A stretch of DNA of 64,000 nt from Corticicoccus populi (GCF_042686195.1 NZ_JBHUOQ010000001.1:806001-870000), one strand, 5' to 3'; shown: positions 9,084-18,006, numbered from the stretch's first letter. A program made the numbers and translations. The notes: generated by a model not told the origin, from the sequence alone.

Positions 9084-9455
9084 CTATTCATTTAACAATG
9101 TTTCAATATTAACTTTCTCTGCATCGCCCTCTACATCAGTGACGATAAGAAAGACGGCGCCTTTATCCATTTCCGCTTCATATTTTGACGCTTCCTCAGT
9201 ACTAAATCCGACATTCTGCAACTTATTTCTGAGTTCATCACCCTGTTTTTCAAATGTCGTTTTTACAGCATCAGCAAGCCCCTGCTCACTTAAGCCGATC
9301 GTATTTGCACTTGCATTATCAACGATACGCTTTGTACGATCATCATCATGACAGATAACGTAAATATTTTCTTGTTCAATGTTATTTGATTTTAAAGTTT
9401 GAATTGCTTCCTGTATTTCCTCATCATTATTATATTCTTTAATAAATGGTGCCAT
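9084..9455 (-). CDS. General stress protein, heat-induced 17M/YflT-type
   Basis: A 123-residue soluble protein starting MAPFIKEYNNDEEIQEAIQ, with YVICHDDDRTKRIVDNA and a C-terminal GAVFLIVTD strand, matching the 'heat induced stress protein YflT' domain. The longer reading frame adds 26 residues, but GGAGGTTTTAGA directly ahead of the ATG at 9455 fixes the start. A sequence resembling a SigB promoter lies about 50 bases upstream, which fits the SigB control known for YflT. Biochemical function unknown. Confidence 0.88.
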   Translation of the reverse strand: MAPFIKEYNNDEEIQEAIQTLKSNNIEQENIYVICHDDDRTKRIVDNASANTIGLSEQGLADAVKTTFEKQGDELRNKLQNVGFSTEEASKYEAEMDKGAVFLIVTDVEGDAEKVNIETLLNE

Positions 9456-9505
9456 TCTAAAACCTCCATAGATTATAGATTCTAATGATTTTGTTACATT
9501 ATTAT

Positions 9506-9531
9506 ATAACCACACATTAAAATTTTTAAAC
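9506..9531 (-). promoter_or_regulatory. Candidate SigB promoter
   Basis: On the minus strand, GTTTAA (9526-9531), 14-base spacer, GGTTAT (9506-9511). This is one base from the SigB consensus GTTTAA-N12-15-GGGTAT and precedes a general-stress gene. Confidence 0.6.
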
Positions 9532-9697
9532 ATAGTTCAACTATACTGGTCAGTTATATGTACATTTATCAATACAATTTATATCTATTAATCTCATTTA
9601 TTGACTTTTTTTATAAATAATATAGCATTAAGTGTATAGTCTTTATTTTCTGAATATTTATGTGTTATATATTTTAAAATCAAATAAGGAGGAAACT

Positions 9698-11443
9698 ATG
9701 CCGACAGTACTAGACAGAGTAGATGCCGTCATTGTAGGAACAGGCTGGGCAGGTGGAATTATCAGTGCCGAGTTAGCTAAAGCAGGCCATAATATTGTTG
9801 CCTTAGAACGTGGAAAAGATAAAAATAGAAATGATTACATAGGCGTGAAAGATGAACTGCGTTATGATAATCGTTTTGATATTATGCAGAAATTGTCCAG
9901 TGAAACAATTACTTCAAGAACTGATTTAGATGAAACAGCGTATCCGGTCAGGTCAAAAAAAGAAATGCAGTCAGGAACCGACTTAGGCGGCGGCAGTGTT
10001 CACTGGGCCGGCGGTACTTACAGATACCTGCCATATGAGTTTGAGGTACTAAGTCAAACAATTGAGCGATATGGTGAGGAAAAAATCCCTGCAGATATGA
10101 ATCTTCAGAATTGGGGGATTTCATATGAAGAAATGGAACCCTACTATGAAAGATTTGAGTATATGGCAGGCATTTCAGGTGAACAGGACCCTCTGGCACC
10201 AGAACGAAACAGTCCCTGGCCCAACCCACCACTCGGTGAAACACCACCATTAAAACTTTTCAAACAGGCTGGTGAATCTCTCGGTCTGAACCCATTTCAA
10301 ACTGCTGCAGGAAATATGTCCCAAAACTATGAGAATCCTGATGGTGAACAATTGAATCAATGTATGTATTGTTCGTTCTGCACACGCTCGGGTTGTGATT
10401 TCGATGCTAAATCAGATCCTCTCGCAACTGTAATTCCAACAGCTTTAAGGCATAATAATTTTGAACTTAGAACTAATGCTAATGTAAGACGTGTTCTTTA
10501 CGATGATGACAGCGAACAAGCTTCCGGAGTATCATATATTGATGAAACAACCGGAGAAGAATTTGAACAGCCTGCTGATGTCGTTGTTCTCGCTGCATTC
10601 TCCATCACAAACAATCGTTTATTAATGCTGTCAGACATTGGAGAACAGTATGATCCTGAAACAAGAGAAGGTACTCTTGGACGTAATTTTTCAGGTGTCT
10701 TTAACCATTCGTTACTCGGTGCGACTGGATTTTTCGAAAATGAAAAATTTAATTTATACATGGGGGCCGGTGCGCTCGGTGCATCTATCAGTGATTATGA
10801 TGCAGATAATTTTGACCATTCCGATATTGATTTTATCGGCGGAGGTATTATTGAAATAAGGCAGTATGGCTACGGTGCACTTGAGAGCAGTCAGACAGTT
10901 CCTTCAGATACACCCGGTTGGGGAGCGGAATATAAACAGAAATCTCTGCATTATGCTTATAGAAACCTTCACGTTCGATACTGTCCTATGATGATGTCTT
11001 ATTGGCATAACTACTTAGATCTTGATCCAACTTATACAGATGAATATGGTGATCCACTTTTAAGAGTCACATACAGACCGACTGACCAGGAAAATAATAT
11101 CAGCCAATTCGGAGTCGACAGATGTCATGAAATTATGGAAGCCATGGGTGCAGATATCATTGAAGATGATGAAATTCCAGATAATTTTAATCACATTTAT
11201 GAAGGTGGATCATATGTCGGAGGTGTTGTCATGGGTGATAACTCTGAAACATCCGTAGTCAACAGCTATCTGCAGATGTGGGATGTTGAAAATTTATTTG
11301 TAGTCGGTGGTTCAGCATTTCCTCAATTGAGTAATAGTCACCCTACAAATACAATAGGTGCTCTCGCATATCGGGCTGCTGAAGGCATTGAACAATATTT
11401 GGAAAACGGTGAAGCCTTAGCAGAAGATGCCGGTGAAAACTAA
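9698..11443 (+). CDS. GMC family oxidoreductase (FAD-dependent dehydrogenase)
   Basis: A 581-residue flavoprotein. The N-terminal FAD-binding motif VDAVIVGTGWAGGIISAELA is followed by ALERG; the C-terminus has SNSHPTNTIGALAYRAAEG with the conserved active-site histidine. A central cluster CMYCSFCTRSGC is typical of the gluconate/sugar dehydrogenase branch and could hold a metal centre. The frame extends upstream, but AAGGAGGAAACT places the start at 9698. No small or cytochrome subunit gene is nearby, so the electron acceptor is unknown. Substrate is likely a sugar or polyol by family. Confidence 0.9.
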   Translation: MPTVLDRVDAVIVGTGWAGGIISAELAKAGHNIVALERGKDKNRNDYIGVKDELRYDNRFDIMQKLSSETITSRTDLDETAYPVRSKKEMQSGTDLGGGSVHWAGGTYRYLPYEFEVLSQTIERYGEEKIPADMNLQNWGISYEEMEPYYERFEYMAGISGEQDPLAPERNSPWPNPPLGETPPLKLFKQAGESLGLNPFQTAAGNMSQNYENPDGEQLNQCMYCSFCTRSGCDFDAKSDPLATVIPTALRHNNFELRTNANVRRVLYDDDSEQASGVSYIDETTGEEFEQPADVVVLAAFSITNNRLLMLSDIGEQYDPETREGTLGRNFSGVFNHSLLGATGFFENEKFNLYMGAGALGASISDYDADNFDHSDIDFIGGGIIEIRQYGYGALESSQTVPSDTPGWGAEYKQKSLHYAYRNLHVRYCPMMMSYWHNYLDLDPTYTDEYGDPLLRVTYRPTDQENNISQFGVDRCHEIMEAMGADIIEDDEIPDNFNHIYEGGSYVGGVVMGDNSETSVVNSYLQMWDVENLFVVGGSAFPQLSNSHPTNTIGALAYRAAEGIEQYLENGEALAEDAGEN

Positions 11444-11444
11444 C

Positions 11445-11474
11445 AAAGACAGCAGGCAGATGCCTGCTGTCTTT
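11445..11474. terminator. Bidirectional terminator
   Basis: Perfect stem AAAGACAGCAGGCA / TGCCTGCTGTCTTT with a two-base loop, between the convergent GMC and RidA genes. Confidence 0.9.
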
Positions 11475-11484
11475 AAGTAATGTG

Positions 11485-11877
11485 TTAAAATTCCGCACAC
11501 CACAGTTCTATTTCAATCTTTAATTCAGGAAGTCCGAGTGCCTGAACGTAAGCGATTGTCATCGATGGATAATCAGATTCAAACAACCAGTTCCATTCAT
11601 CATACAAATGATCCCAGTCAATTTCTTCTGTTGCCCAGATATTAACCTTGATGACATTTTCTTCACTCAAAGATTCAGAATCAAGGAGCTTTTTCATATT
11701 TAAAAACGTATTTGTCACCTGGCTGTTAAACTCTGAAGGAATGCTGCCGTCTATACCAGTACCGACCTGCCCCGAAGTAACAACTAGTTCTGCTCCCTTC
11801 GGCACACGCGTCACATGACTGTAGTGACCGACCGGCTTCGGCATAAATTTTGGATTGCTTCTCATAATTTTTTTCAT
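11485..11877 (-). CDS. RidA family protein (enamine/imine deaminase-like)
   Basis: A 130-residue YjgF/YER057c/UK114 protein. VTSGQVGTGIDGSIP near residue 33 and the C-terminal YPSMTIAYVQALGLPELKIEIE are family motifs. Classical RidA hydrolyses reactive 2-aminoacrylate. In this copy the usual R-x-x-x-x-V arginine region near the C-terminus reads differently (TIAYVQAL), so catalytic activity is uncertain and it may be one of the Rid subfamilies of other function. TGAGGGT precedes the ATG. Confidence 0.85.
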   Translation of the reverse strand: MKKIMRSNPKFMPKPVGHYSHVTRVPKGAELVVTSGQVGTGIDGSIPSEFNSQVTNTFLNMKKLLDSESLSEENVIKVNIWATEEIDWDHLYDEWNWLFESDYPSMTIAYVQALGLPELKIEIELWCAEF

Positions 11878-12081
11878 AACAATACCCTCATTTTATATAT
11901 TCTGCTGTTCTCTTCTAATTAGACAGACTCACCCAATTCTATAAAATTTAAAAGAAAACTGCAGTGGAGTATCCGTAACCCATGGAAATATACATTAATA
12001 TTTTCTTTTTCATTACAGACACTCCCTTCATAAAAATATTGAGGTTGAAGTTTACTATTCTTTTATACTGTATCAAACATG

Positions 12082-12110
12082 GTGACTGGACTCCAGCATC
12101 ATGCTATAAT
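12082..12110 (+). promoter_or_regulatory. Orphan extended -10 promoter reading antisense into the phosphoesterase gene
   Basis: GTGACT (12082-12087), 17-base spacer, TATAAT (12105-12110) with an upstream TGC extension. No plus-strand gene follows; transcription would enter the 3' end of the minus-strand gene at 12119. Confidence 0.45.
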
Positions 12111-12118
12111 CGCCCTGC

Positions 12119-12850
12119 CTATATTTCTCCGCTGTCTACAAACATCTCCTGATAGTTTTTCCCGTTGATAATAAGACAGTTTAACCTGCCGCCGTACGCA
12201 CATGCACCGTCAATTCCGATTTTTTTATTACCGAAATAAATATTATTATCTTTATCTCCCCGGATAAACTGAGCAGGTGTATGACCGTGTACTACAGTAA
12301 AATCATACGGATGCTCTGCTCTGAAAAATGCATCACGAATCCAGATCATGTCATATTCCGGGGTGTCTCGCCAGTCGTCAAGACCGGGATCAATTCCGGC
12401 ATGGATAAACAGATGATTATCTGTTTCAACATAATACAGAAGTCCGGAAATAAAATCGATATGGTCCTGATAATGCGTTTTTATATATGATTTTGCCGAC
12501 TCCAGATTTTCCATTGTGACACCATTTTCAAAATGTTCTTTTCCCACATAAGTTTCCAGTGTCACCTGACCGCCGTTCATCATATAGTGCTGTGCCCGCT
12601 TCGGATTATCACTGTTAATAAAGTCTAAAAACATCTGATCATGGTTGCCTCTAAGTGCTGATGCTCCTAAATTTACAAGCTCCATCACACGCTCCAATGT
12701 CTGTTTTGACTTTGGTCCCCTGTCCATATAGTCTCCGAGCAGAATCAACCGGTCACTGGAGGAATCAAATTGAATCCGTTCTAACAACAATTGGAATTCA
12801 TCATAACAGCCGTGAATATCACTGATTGCAAGTATTCTCTGTTCAGAAAT
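12119..12850 (-). CDS. Metallophosphoesterase (PP2A/ApaH-like), apparent ATT start
   Basis: About 243 residues. The calcineurin-like motifs are complete: AISDIHGCYDE, LLGDYMDRGP, LRGNHDQ, FIHAGIDPG and VVHGHTP. It belongs with the bacterial Ser/Thr protein phosphatases or diadenosine tetraphosphatases. The open frame continues to a GTG at 12925, but that codon has no Shine-Dalgarno and lies upstream of a TGTTATAAT promoter. The only good site, AAGGGGAG (12859-12866), sits eight bases ahead of ATT TCT GAA, so translation probably starts at ATT (12850). Confidence 0.85.
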   Translation of the reverse strand: MSEQRILAISDIHGCYDEFQLLLERIQFDSSSDRLILLGDYMDRGPKSKQTLERVMELVNLGASALRGNHDQMFLDFINSDNPKRAQHYMMNGGQVTLETYVGKEHFENGVTMENLESAKSYIKTHYQDHIDFISGLLYYVETDNHLFIHAGIDPGLDDWRDTPEYDMIWIRDAFFRAEHPYDFTVVHGHTPAQFIRGDKDNNIYFGNKKIGIDGACAYGGRLNCLIINGKNYQEMFVDSGEI

Positions 12851-12874
12851 AACAATCGCTCCCCTTTCAGCTAA

Positions 12875-12883
12875 ATTATAACA
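12875..12883 (-). promoter_or_regulatory. Extended -10 promoter of the metallophosphoesterase
   Basis: TG-T-TATAAT on the minus strand; predicted transcript would begin near 12868, immediately before the Shine-Dalgarno. The -35 is weak. Confidence 0.6.
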
Positions 12884-12982
12884 TGGAAAAGGAAAATTCT
12901 GATTAATCTGATATAAAATAAGCACTTACAGACATTCTGAAAAGACTCGAGCCATAGCTCTTAATCACCTGGCAGTATATTT

Positions 12983-14449
12983 CTATAACATCTTTCTCGT
13001 CTTCGATCTGTAAACGAAAAAGGATATAAGAAATGCAGTCACAGCCATATAAAATGCAATAAGATAAACTAATTCCATTCCTCCGATCATTGCTTCACTG
13101 ACAGCAGCTGGATCTGCCGGCACCGGGGACTCTTCCAATAACTGCTCCTGTCTTGCATTCATTATACTGATAAAAACAGATACACCAATTGCGCCTGCAA
13201 TAGGCTGAAGTGTACTTACAATAGCTGTTCCGTGAGGATACAATTTTTTCGGAAGCTGATTTAAGGCATTGGTCTGCGCTGGCATCATAACAGCCGAAAC
13301 AGACACCATTAATAATACAAATCCTATAGTAATAAACCATACAGGCGTATCCATACTTAATTGACTGCTCATCAAAAACATTGTAGCGCTTAATATTAAA
13401 GTTGCAGGAATGATTATTACTCTCGGTCCGAACTTATCAAATAAAGCACCCATTACCGGTGACATCAATCCGCTGATAATACTGCCCGGCAGTAAAATCA
13501 AACCGGCAGTCGTCGGGGACAGCGCCAGTGGCCCCTGCATGTAAAGCGGAAGTATAATTTCAGATGCAAACATTGCCATAAGCACAAACAATACTAATAT
13601 AATTCCAAGAGTAAACATCGGGTAACGAAATGCTTTCAGATTCATAATCGGTTCATCCAGTTTAAGCTGTCTGACTGTAAATAGTATCAATCCCACTCCA
13701 CCTATTATTAAAGGAATCAATACAGATGAATCCAGAAATCCATTCTCGGAATGGCCGACAGAACTAAATGCATATACCGTTCCTCCAAATCCCAGAGTAG
13801 ACAAAACCAGTGAGATGATATCAATTTTCGGTCGTTTCACTTCAAAGACATTTACTACATATCTGTATGCCAGCAAAATTGAAAGTAATGCGAACGGAAT
13901 TACTGAAATAAATAAATAGCGCCATCCAAGATGTTCAACAATAATTCCTGAGAGTGTCGGACCGATTGCCGGTGCAAACAAAAGCACCAGACCCAGGAGA
14001 CCCATTACTTTACCACGGCGTTCAGGCGGATATATTAACAAAAACACATTCGATATAATCGGTAGCAGCAACCCTGTTCCAGCAGCTTGAATCAATCTTC
14101 CTGTAAGTAACACTTCAAACGATGGTGCCGCTGCACAGATTGTTGTACCCACTATAAATGTAAGCATTGTTCCGATAAACAGCTGCCGAGTTGAAAACCA
14201 CTGCATTAAAACTGCAGATGCAGGAATTACAATCCCCATCACCAGCATAAAACCGGTTGCCATCCACTGAACTGTAGGAAGAGTAATTTCAAATTCTCCC
14301 ATTAATGTCGTTAATGCAATATTTAACAGTGTTTCATTCAAAACTGCAAAAAATGCACCGACAATAAAAGCAATCATAATAGGTGCTGCTTTAAAATCGG
14401 GATTTTCCGCTAAATATTCATAGTCATTACTCGTCTTTTGATTAGTCAT
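12983..14449 (-). CDS. DHA2 (14-helix) MFS drug exporter
   Basis: A 488-residue membrane protein with about 14 hydrophobic segments. Motif A-like WFSTRQLFIGTM, motif C-like LLFAPAIGPTLSGIIVEHLGWRYLF and the overall plan match the EmrB/QacA drug:H+ antiporters. AAGGAGATTATGAA precedes the ATG. It closely resembles the second exporter at 41005-42429. Its promoter has the MerR-type 19-base spacer and matches the merR-ABC promoter in 25 of 31 bases, so the MerR protein at 4928-5746 may induce it. Confidence 0.92.
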   Translation of the reverse strand: MTNQKTSNDYEYLAENPDFKAAPIMIAFIVGAFFAVLNETLLNIALTTLMGEFEITLPTVQWMATGFMLVMGIVIPASAVLMQWFSTRQLFIGTMLTFIVGTTICAAAPSFEVLLTGRLIQAAGTGLLLPIISNVFLLIYPPERRGKVMGLLGLVLLFAPAIGPTLSGIIVEHLGWRYLFISVIPFALLSILLAYRYVVNVFEVKRPKIDIISLVLSTLGFGGTVYAFSSVGHSENGFLDSSVLIPLIIGGVGLILFTVRQLKLDEPIMNLKAFRYPMFTLGIILVLFVLMAMFASEIILPLYMQGPLALSPTTAGLILLPGSIISGLMSPVMGALFDKFGPRVIIIPATLILSATMFLMSSQLSMDTPVWFITIGFVLLMVSVSAVMMPAQTNALNQLPKKLYPHGTAIVSTLQPIAGAIGVSVFISIMNARQEQLLEESPVPADPAAVSEAMIGGMELVYLIAFYMAVTAFLISFFVYRSKTRKML

Positions 14450-14534
14450 TTCATAATCTCCTTCTCATTTTAAAATTCTTGTCCCATGATTGACTGTTTA
14501 ATACCAGCTTACTTCCTCTCTGTTGTGTGAAATC

Positions 14535-14565
14535 ATCGTATCACCTGACGCAACGACAGGCGCAA
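14535..14565 (-). promoter_or_regulatory. MerR-type promoter of the DHA2 exporter
   Basis: On the minus strand: -35 TTGCGC (14560-14565), a 19-base spacer, -10 TACGAT (14535-14540). The spacer dyad is CCTGTCG-TTG-CGTCAGG. It is nearly the same as the site at 5771-5801. Confidence 0.8.
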
Positions 14566-14715
14566 GCAGGAATTTTAAATTATTTTGTGGATGACACAGC
14601 CAATATCTAAAAGTCATTAAATTCGTGACCTTTAATCATGATTATTGATTTTTATTTGAAAAAGAAATAAGGATGAAATGAAAATTTAACTAAAAACCAC
14701 CTCACAGCATCATTC

Positions 14716-14744
14716 TAGACAAAACTAATATCATTAGTTAAAAT
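14716..14744 (+). promoter_or_regulatory. Promoter with a palindromic operator in the spacer
   Basis: TAGACA (14716-14721), 17-base spacer, TAAAAT (14739-14744). The spacer holds the perfect dyad AACTAAT-ATC-ATTAGTT (14723-14739). It precedes the MBL-TetR pair, so autoregulation by the TetR protein is the simple reading. Confidence 0.7.
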
Positions 14745-14764
14745 GAATATGTGGGGGAGATTAT

Positions 14765-15469
14765 ATGAATATTTCAAAATACAAGAATATTTATCAGCTT
14801 ACTTTCGCAAGGTATTTATTTCCTATCAATTGCTTTGTCATTGAAAGAGAAAATGATTTGGTAGTGATTGATATGGGTCTTAAAAATTTCAACAAGGAGA
14901 TAGTGAAGCTGCAGAGAAGCACAGGCAAAAATGTATCAATGCTTTTACTGACACACGCACATAGTGACCATGTCAATGGAACAAATACATTTCGTAAATA
15001 TTTTAAAAATGCTGAAATCGGAATTTCAAAAAGAGAGTCTTATTTGTTAAATGGAGACATGAGACTCTTAAAAGATGAATCACAAAATAAAATACGCGGC
15101 GGCTTCAGTAGAGGTATTATACATACAGATTTCACATTCGAAGAAGGAGACGTATTCGACAGTATTCAGGTCATCAATACACCTGGACATACTCCCGGCT
15201 CAGTGAGTTTTTATTTACCTGCAAACAGATCGATCATTGTCGGAGATGCATTTCAAACTAAAGGTAGACCTGCCGTTTCAGGAGATTTGAACATTACTTT
15301 TCCCTTCCCAGCCTTAGCTACCTGGGACAAAAAAACTGCATTAAACAGTGCATATAAAATAAAAGAATTACATGCCTCCTCTCTGTTTTGCGGCCACGGT
15401 CATTTCATTATTCATCCTGAGAAAGAAATTAATCAAGCAATCAAACATTTGGAGAAAAAATTACTATGA
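14765..15469 (+). CDS. Metallo-beta-lactamase-fold hydrolase
   Basis: A 234-residue protein with the zinc-binding motif LLLTHAHSDHVNG (HxHxDH, about residues 60-72), then NTPGHTPGS, GDAFQTK and CGHGHF as the remaining metal ligands. All ligands are present, so an active di-metal hydrolase is expected; the family includes glyoxalase II-like thioesterases, lactonases and others, and substrate cannot be chosen. GGGGGAG precedes the ATG. The gene overlaps the TetR gene by ATGA, so the pair is translationally coupled. Confidence 0.9.
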   Translation: MNISKYKNIYQLTFARYLFPINCFVIERENDLVVIDMGLKNFNKEIVKLQRSTGKNVSMLLLTHAHSDHVNGTNTFRKYFKNAEIGISKRESYLLNGDMRLLKDESQNKIRGGFSRGIIHTDFTFEEGDVFDSIQVINTPGHTPGSVSFYLPANRSIIVGDAFQTKGRPAVSGDLNITFPFPALATWDKKTALNSAYKIKELHASSLFCGHGHFIIHPEKEINQAIKHLEKKLL

Positions 15470-16047
15470 AAAAAGGAATTAATTCAGATTCTATTATTAA
15501 TGCTGCTCTAAATATTATTGATAACGAAGGAATAGAACAGCTCAGCATTAAAAAAATTGCTGATTTTCTTAATATTAAACCGCCCTCTCTATATAACCAT
15601 ATTCAAAGTCTTAATCAAATTATCGATTTATGTGCTATGGAGAGCTTAGCAATTTTATTAAAAGAAATAGAAGATGTCCTTAACAATTCTGAACGTAAAA
15701 TCAGTATTTTATATGAAATTGCGTGTGCTTATCGATATTTTGCGCATAAATACCCCGGAAGATATAAATTAACACAGTCACCTGAATATTGGCACAGTAG
15801 AGAAACACATTCAAAAGCTGACAACATTATCATAAGAATGTTACAGGAATTCAGCGATTCAAATATTAGTAAGGAATCGAAAATTCACTTTCTTCGAATA
15901 TTTAGAAGTTATCTTCACGGCTTTATTACATTGGAATTAAATCAATCTTTTCAATTGGAACAGGATATAGATGAAAGTTTTCAACAAGGTATTCATTTAT
16001 TTACAGAAAATTTTTCAGAACACCTTAGTGCAGATATAGAAAATTAA
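15466..16047 (+). CDS. TetR/AcrR family regulator
   Basis: A 193-residue protein. Residues 8-55 form the TetR helix-turn-helix (IINAALNIIDNEGIEQLSIKKIA, then KPPSLYNHIQSL). The C-terminal half has PGRYKLTQSPEYWH, which resembles the WHG/TetR_C_33 ligand domain. Its ATG overlaps the stop of the hydrolase gene. The palindrome in the shared promoter at 14723-14739 is the probable operator. Ligand unknown; possibly the substrate or product of the coupled hydrolase. Confidence 0.9.
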   Translation: MKKGINSDSIINAALNIIDNEGIEQLSIKKIADFLNIKPPSLYNHIQSLNQIIDLCAMESLAILLKEIEDVLNNSERKISILYEIACAYRYFAHKYPGRYKLTQSPEYWHSRETHSKADNIIIRMLQEFSDSNISKESKIHFLRIFRSYLHGFITLELNQSFQLEQDIDESFQQGIHLFTENFSEHLSADIEN

Positions 16048-16202
16048 GATACAAAAGCACTATTATAAAGCAGACAAAAGCTGATTTATTTGAAATGCTG
16101 AAAAATTCTTTATTTACTGAATGCTTTCTAGATAAAATTACTTTTTAGATATATACTATGACTGACTTATTAAATATCAGTTGTTAGTAATGGGGGATAA
16201 TA

Positions 16203-16781
16203 TTGAATAAAAATGAAGTTTTAATACTTTTGACAGACCAATGGTGTGACTGGGAAGCTAGCTATGCAGCCGCTGTCATCCATTCATTTTCCGAATATAA
16301 TGTTAAAACTATTGCGATGGATACTAAACATAAAGTATCAATGGGCGGCATAAAGACTGCAGTTGATTTTAGCATTGATGATTATAATACTTTCAACAAT
16401 CTTGCGATGCTTATTCTTCCCGGTGGACTCTCCTGGGAGAATAATACTTATGATGAAATTGCCAAATTTGTTAAAACAGTCCGAGAATTAAACATTCCTG
16501 TCGCCGGTATATGTGGTGCAGCCTCTTTCTTATGTCATCATGGATTTCTTAATGATGTTCAGCATACCGGAGATTCTCTTGAACTATTCAAAAAAGAAGA
16601 GCGCTACAGTGGAGACAATCTTTATATACAGGCTCAAGTGGTTTCTGATAAGGGAATCATCACTGCCAATGAAACAGCTGCCGTTGAATTCGCGTATGAG
16701 ATATTCAAAGTTTTAAAAGTAGACAATACAGAAGAAATCAATCAATGGTTTGATAATTTTCAAAATGGTGCTGTTCGATGA
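16203..16781 (+). CDS. DJ-1/PfpI family protein (glutamine amidotransferase-like)
   Basis: A 192-residue protein starting at TTG eight bases or so after GGGGG. The class I glutamine amidotransferase-like fold is shown by LAMLILPGGLSWENN and the nucleophile elbow VAGICGAASFL, with the cysteine in the GICGA turn; a TAN(E)TAAVEFA stretch follows. Members act as deglycases/glyoxalases, chaperones or unknown hydrolases. It is close to the MBL-TetR pair on the same strand but separated by about 155 bases, so co-transcription is possible but not shown. Confidence 0.88.
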   Translation: MNKNEVLILLTDQWCDWEASYAAAVIHSFSEYNVKTIAMDTKHKVSMGGIKTAVDFSIDDYNTFNNLAMLILPGGLSWENNTYDEIAKFVKTVRELNIPVAGICGAASFLCHHGFLNDVQHTGDSLELFKKEERYSGDNLYIQAQVVSDKGIITANETAAVEFAYEIFKVLKVDNTEEINQWFDNFQNGAVR

Positions 16782-16869
16782 AATAACTTGCTTTGTTGAG
16801 TGTAAAAAATAACATCATAATATGTATCCACTCTCTCTTATCACAGTACCGTTTATAAAGGAGACAAAA

Positions 16870-18006
16870 ATGGCAGATCTACTAAAAGACAAATACAATG
16901 ACACATCGGTTCGTAAGCTCGCTTTAAGTGTTAAGGATGTTTATCCTTCGTTCGAAGTTGAACGGTTTGTTAATGACACGATAGACAACACCTGGCAGGA
17001 ACTCAGTCTGAAAGCACGGATGCGCCGAATTACTCTAAATTTAGGAAAATACCTGCCTTCTGACTATGAAGAGGCACTCTCGGTCATTGATGCAGTCATT
17101 AAAAATCTCCCTGCAGACTTGAATGACTTTACTTTGATGTACTTTCCGGATTTTGTTGAGGTTTTCGGACTGGATGAACACCATTGGAATTTATCCATGG
17201 CTGCTCTTGAAAGGTATACTTCATCCTCGTCTGCTGAATTTGCTGTAAGACCATTTATCACAAACTATGAAGAGCGTATGATGGCTCAGATGGCTGTCTG
17301 GGCGAAGCATGACAGCGCGCATGTCCGCAGACTCGCCAGTGAAGGCTGCCGGCCCAGCCTGCCGTGGGGACAGGCACTTACCAGTTTTAAAAAAGACCCG
17401 ACACCCATCCTTGGTATTTTAGAAGAACTGAAAAAAGATCCATCTCTTTATGTCCGTAAAAGTGTCGCGAATAATCTAAATGACATTTCTAAAACTCATC
17501 CCGAATTAGTTGCGGGCATCGCCAGAGACTGGTACGGTGAAAACGAACATACGGACTGGATTATTAAACACGCATGCAGAACCCTACTCAAAAATGGGAA
17601 CAGAGATGTCCTCTCAATCTTTGGGTTTTTGGATTCCCGGCATGTGACTGTTAATGATTTTAAATTAGACAGCACATCTATTGCGATTGGTGACCGTATC
17701 ACTTTTTCATTTGATATTGAAGCAGAAAAAGAAACTAAAATACGGATGGAATATGCCGTTTATTATGTGAAGGCAAATGGGAAACGAAACCGTAAAATAT
17801 TCCAGATATCTGAGATTTCTTTAAAAGAAAATGAGAAAAAACACTACATTAAAAAACATTCCTTTGCAGATATGAGTACGAGAAAACATTATTCTGGCCT
17901 TCACGCCGTTACACTCATTGTGAATGGTGTGGAACAGGGCACACTGGACTTTGACGTCCGAAGTGAACAGCCTGTCAGAACTGAAACTCTAATTGATTCG
18001 ATTTGA
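16870..18006 (+). CDS. DNA alkylation repair protein, AlkC-like HEAT-repeat glycosylase
   Basis: A 378-residue protein. The N-terminal ~260 residues are alpha-helical repeats with HDSAHVRRLASEGCRPSLPWG and DPSLYVRKSVANNLNDISKTHP, characteristic of the AlkC/AlkD HEAT-like alkylpurine glycosylases. The last ~100 residues are beta-rich (ITFSFDIEAEKETKIRMEYAVYY) and fit the Ig-like domain known for AlkC. AAAGGAGACAAAA fixes the ATG at 16870. Expected role: excision of cationic alkylated bases such as 3-methyladenine. I cannot confirm the catalytic residues. Confidence 0.85.
   Translation: MADLLKDKYNDTSVRKLALSVKDVYPSFEVERFVNDTIDNTWQELSLKARMRRITLNLGKYLPSDYEEALSVIDAVIKNLPADLNDFTLMYFPDFVEVFGLDEHHWNLSMAALERYTSSSSAEFAVRPFITNYEERMMAQMAVWAKHDSAHVRRLASEGCRPSLPWGQALTSFKKDPTPILGILEELKKDPSLYVRKSVANNLNDISKTHPELVAGIARDWYGENEHTDWIIKHACRTLLKNGNRDVLSIFGFLDSRHVTVNDFKLDSTSIAIGDRITFSFDIEAEKETKIRMEYAVYYVKANGKRNRKIFQISEISLKENEKKHYIKKHSFADMSTRKHYSGLHAVTLIVNGVEQGTLDFDVRSEQPVRTETLIDSI

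Noticed and set aside
16140..16200. Possible second TetR operator upstream of the DJ-1 gene
   Set aside because: The TTATTAAATATCAG region has some likeness to the dyad at 14723-14739 but no symmetric match.
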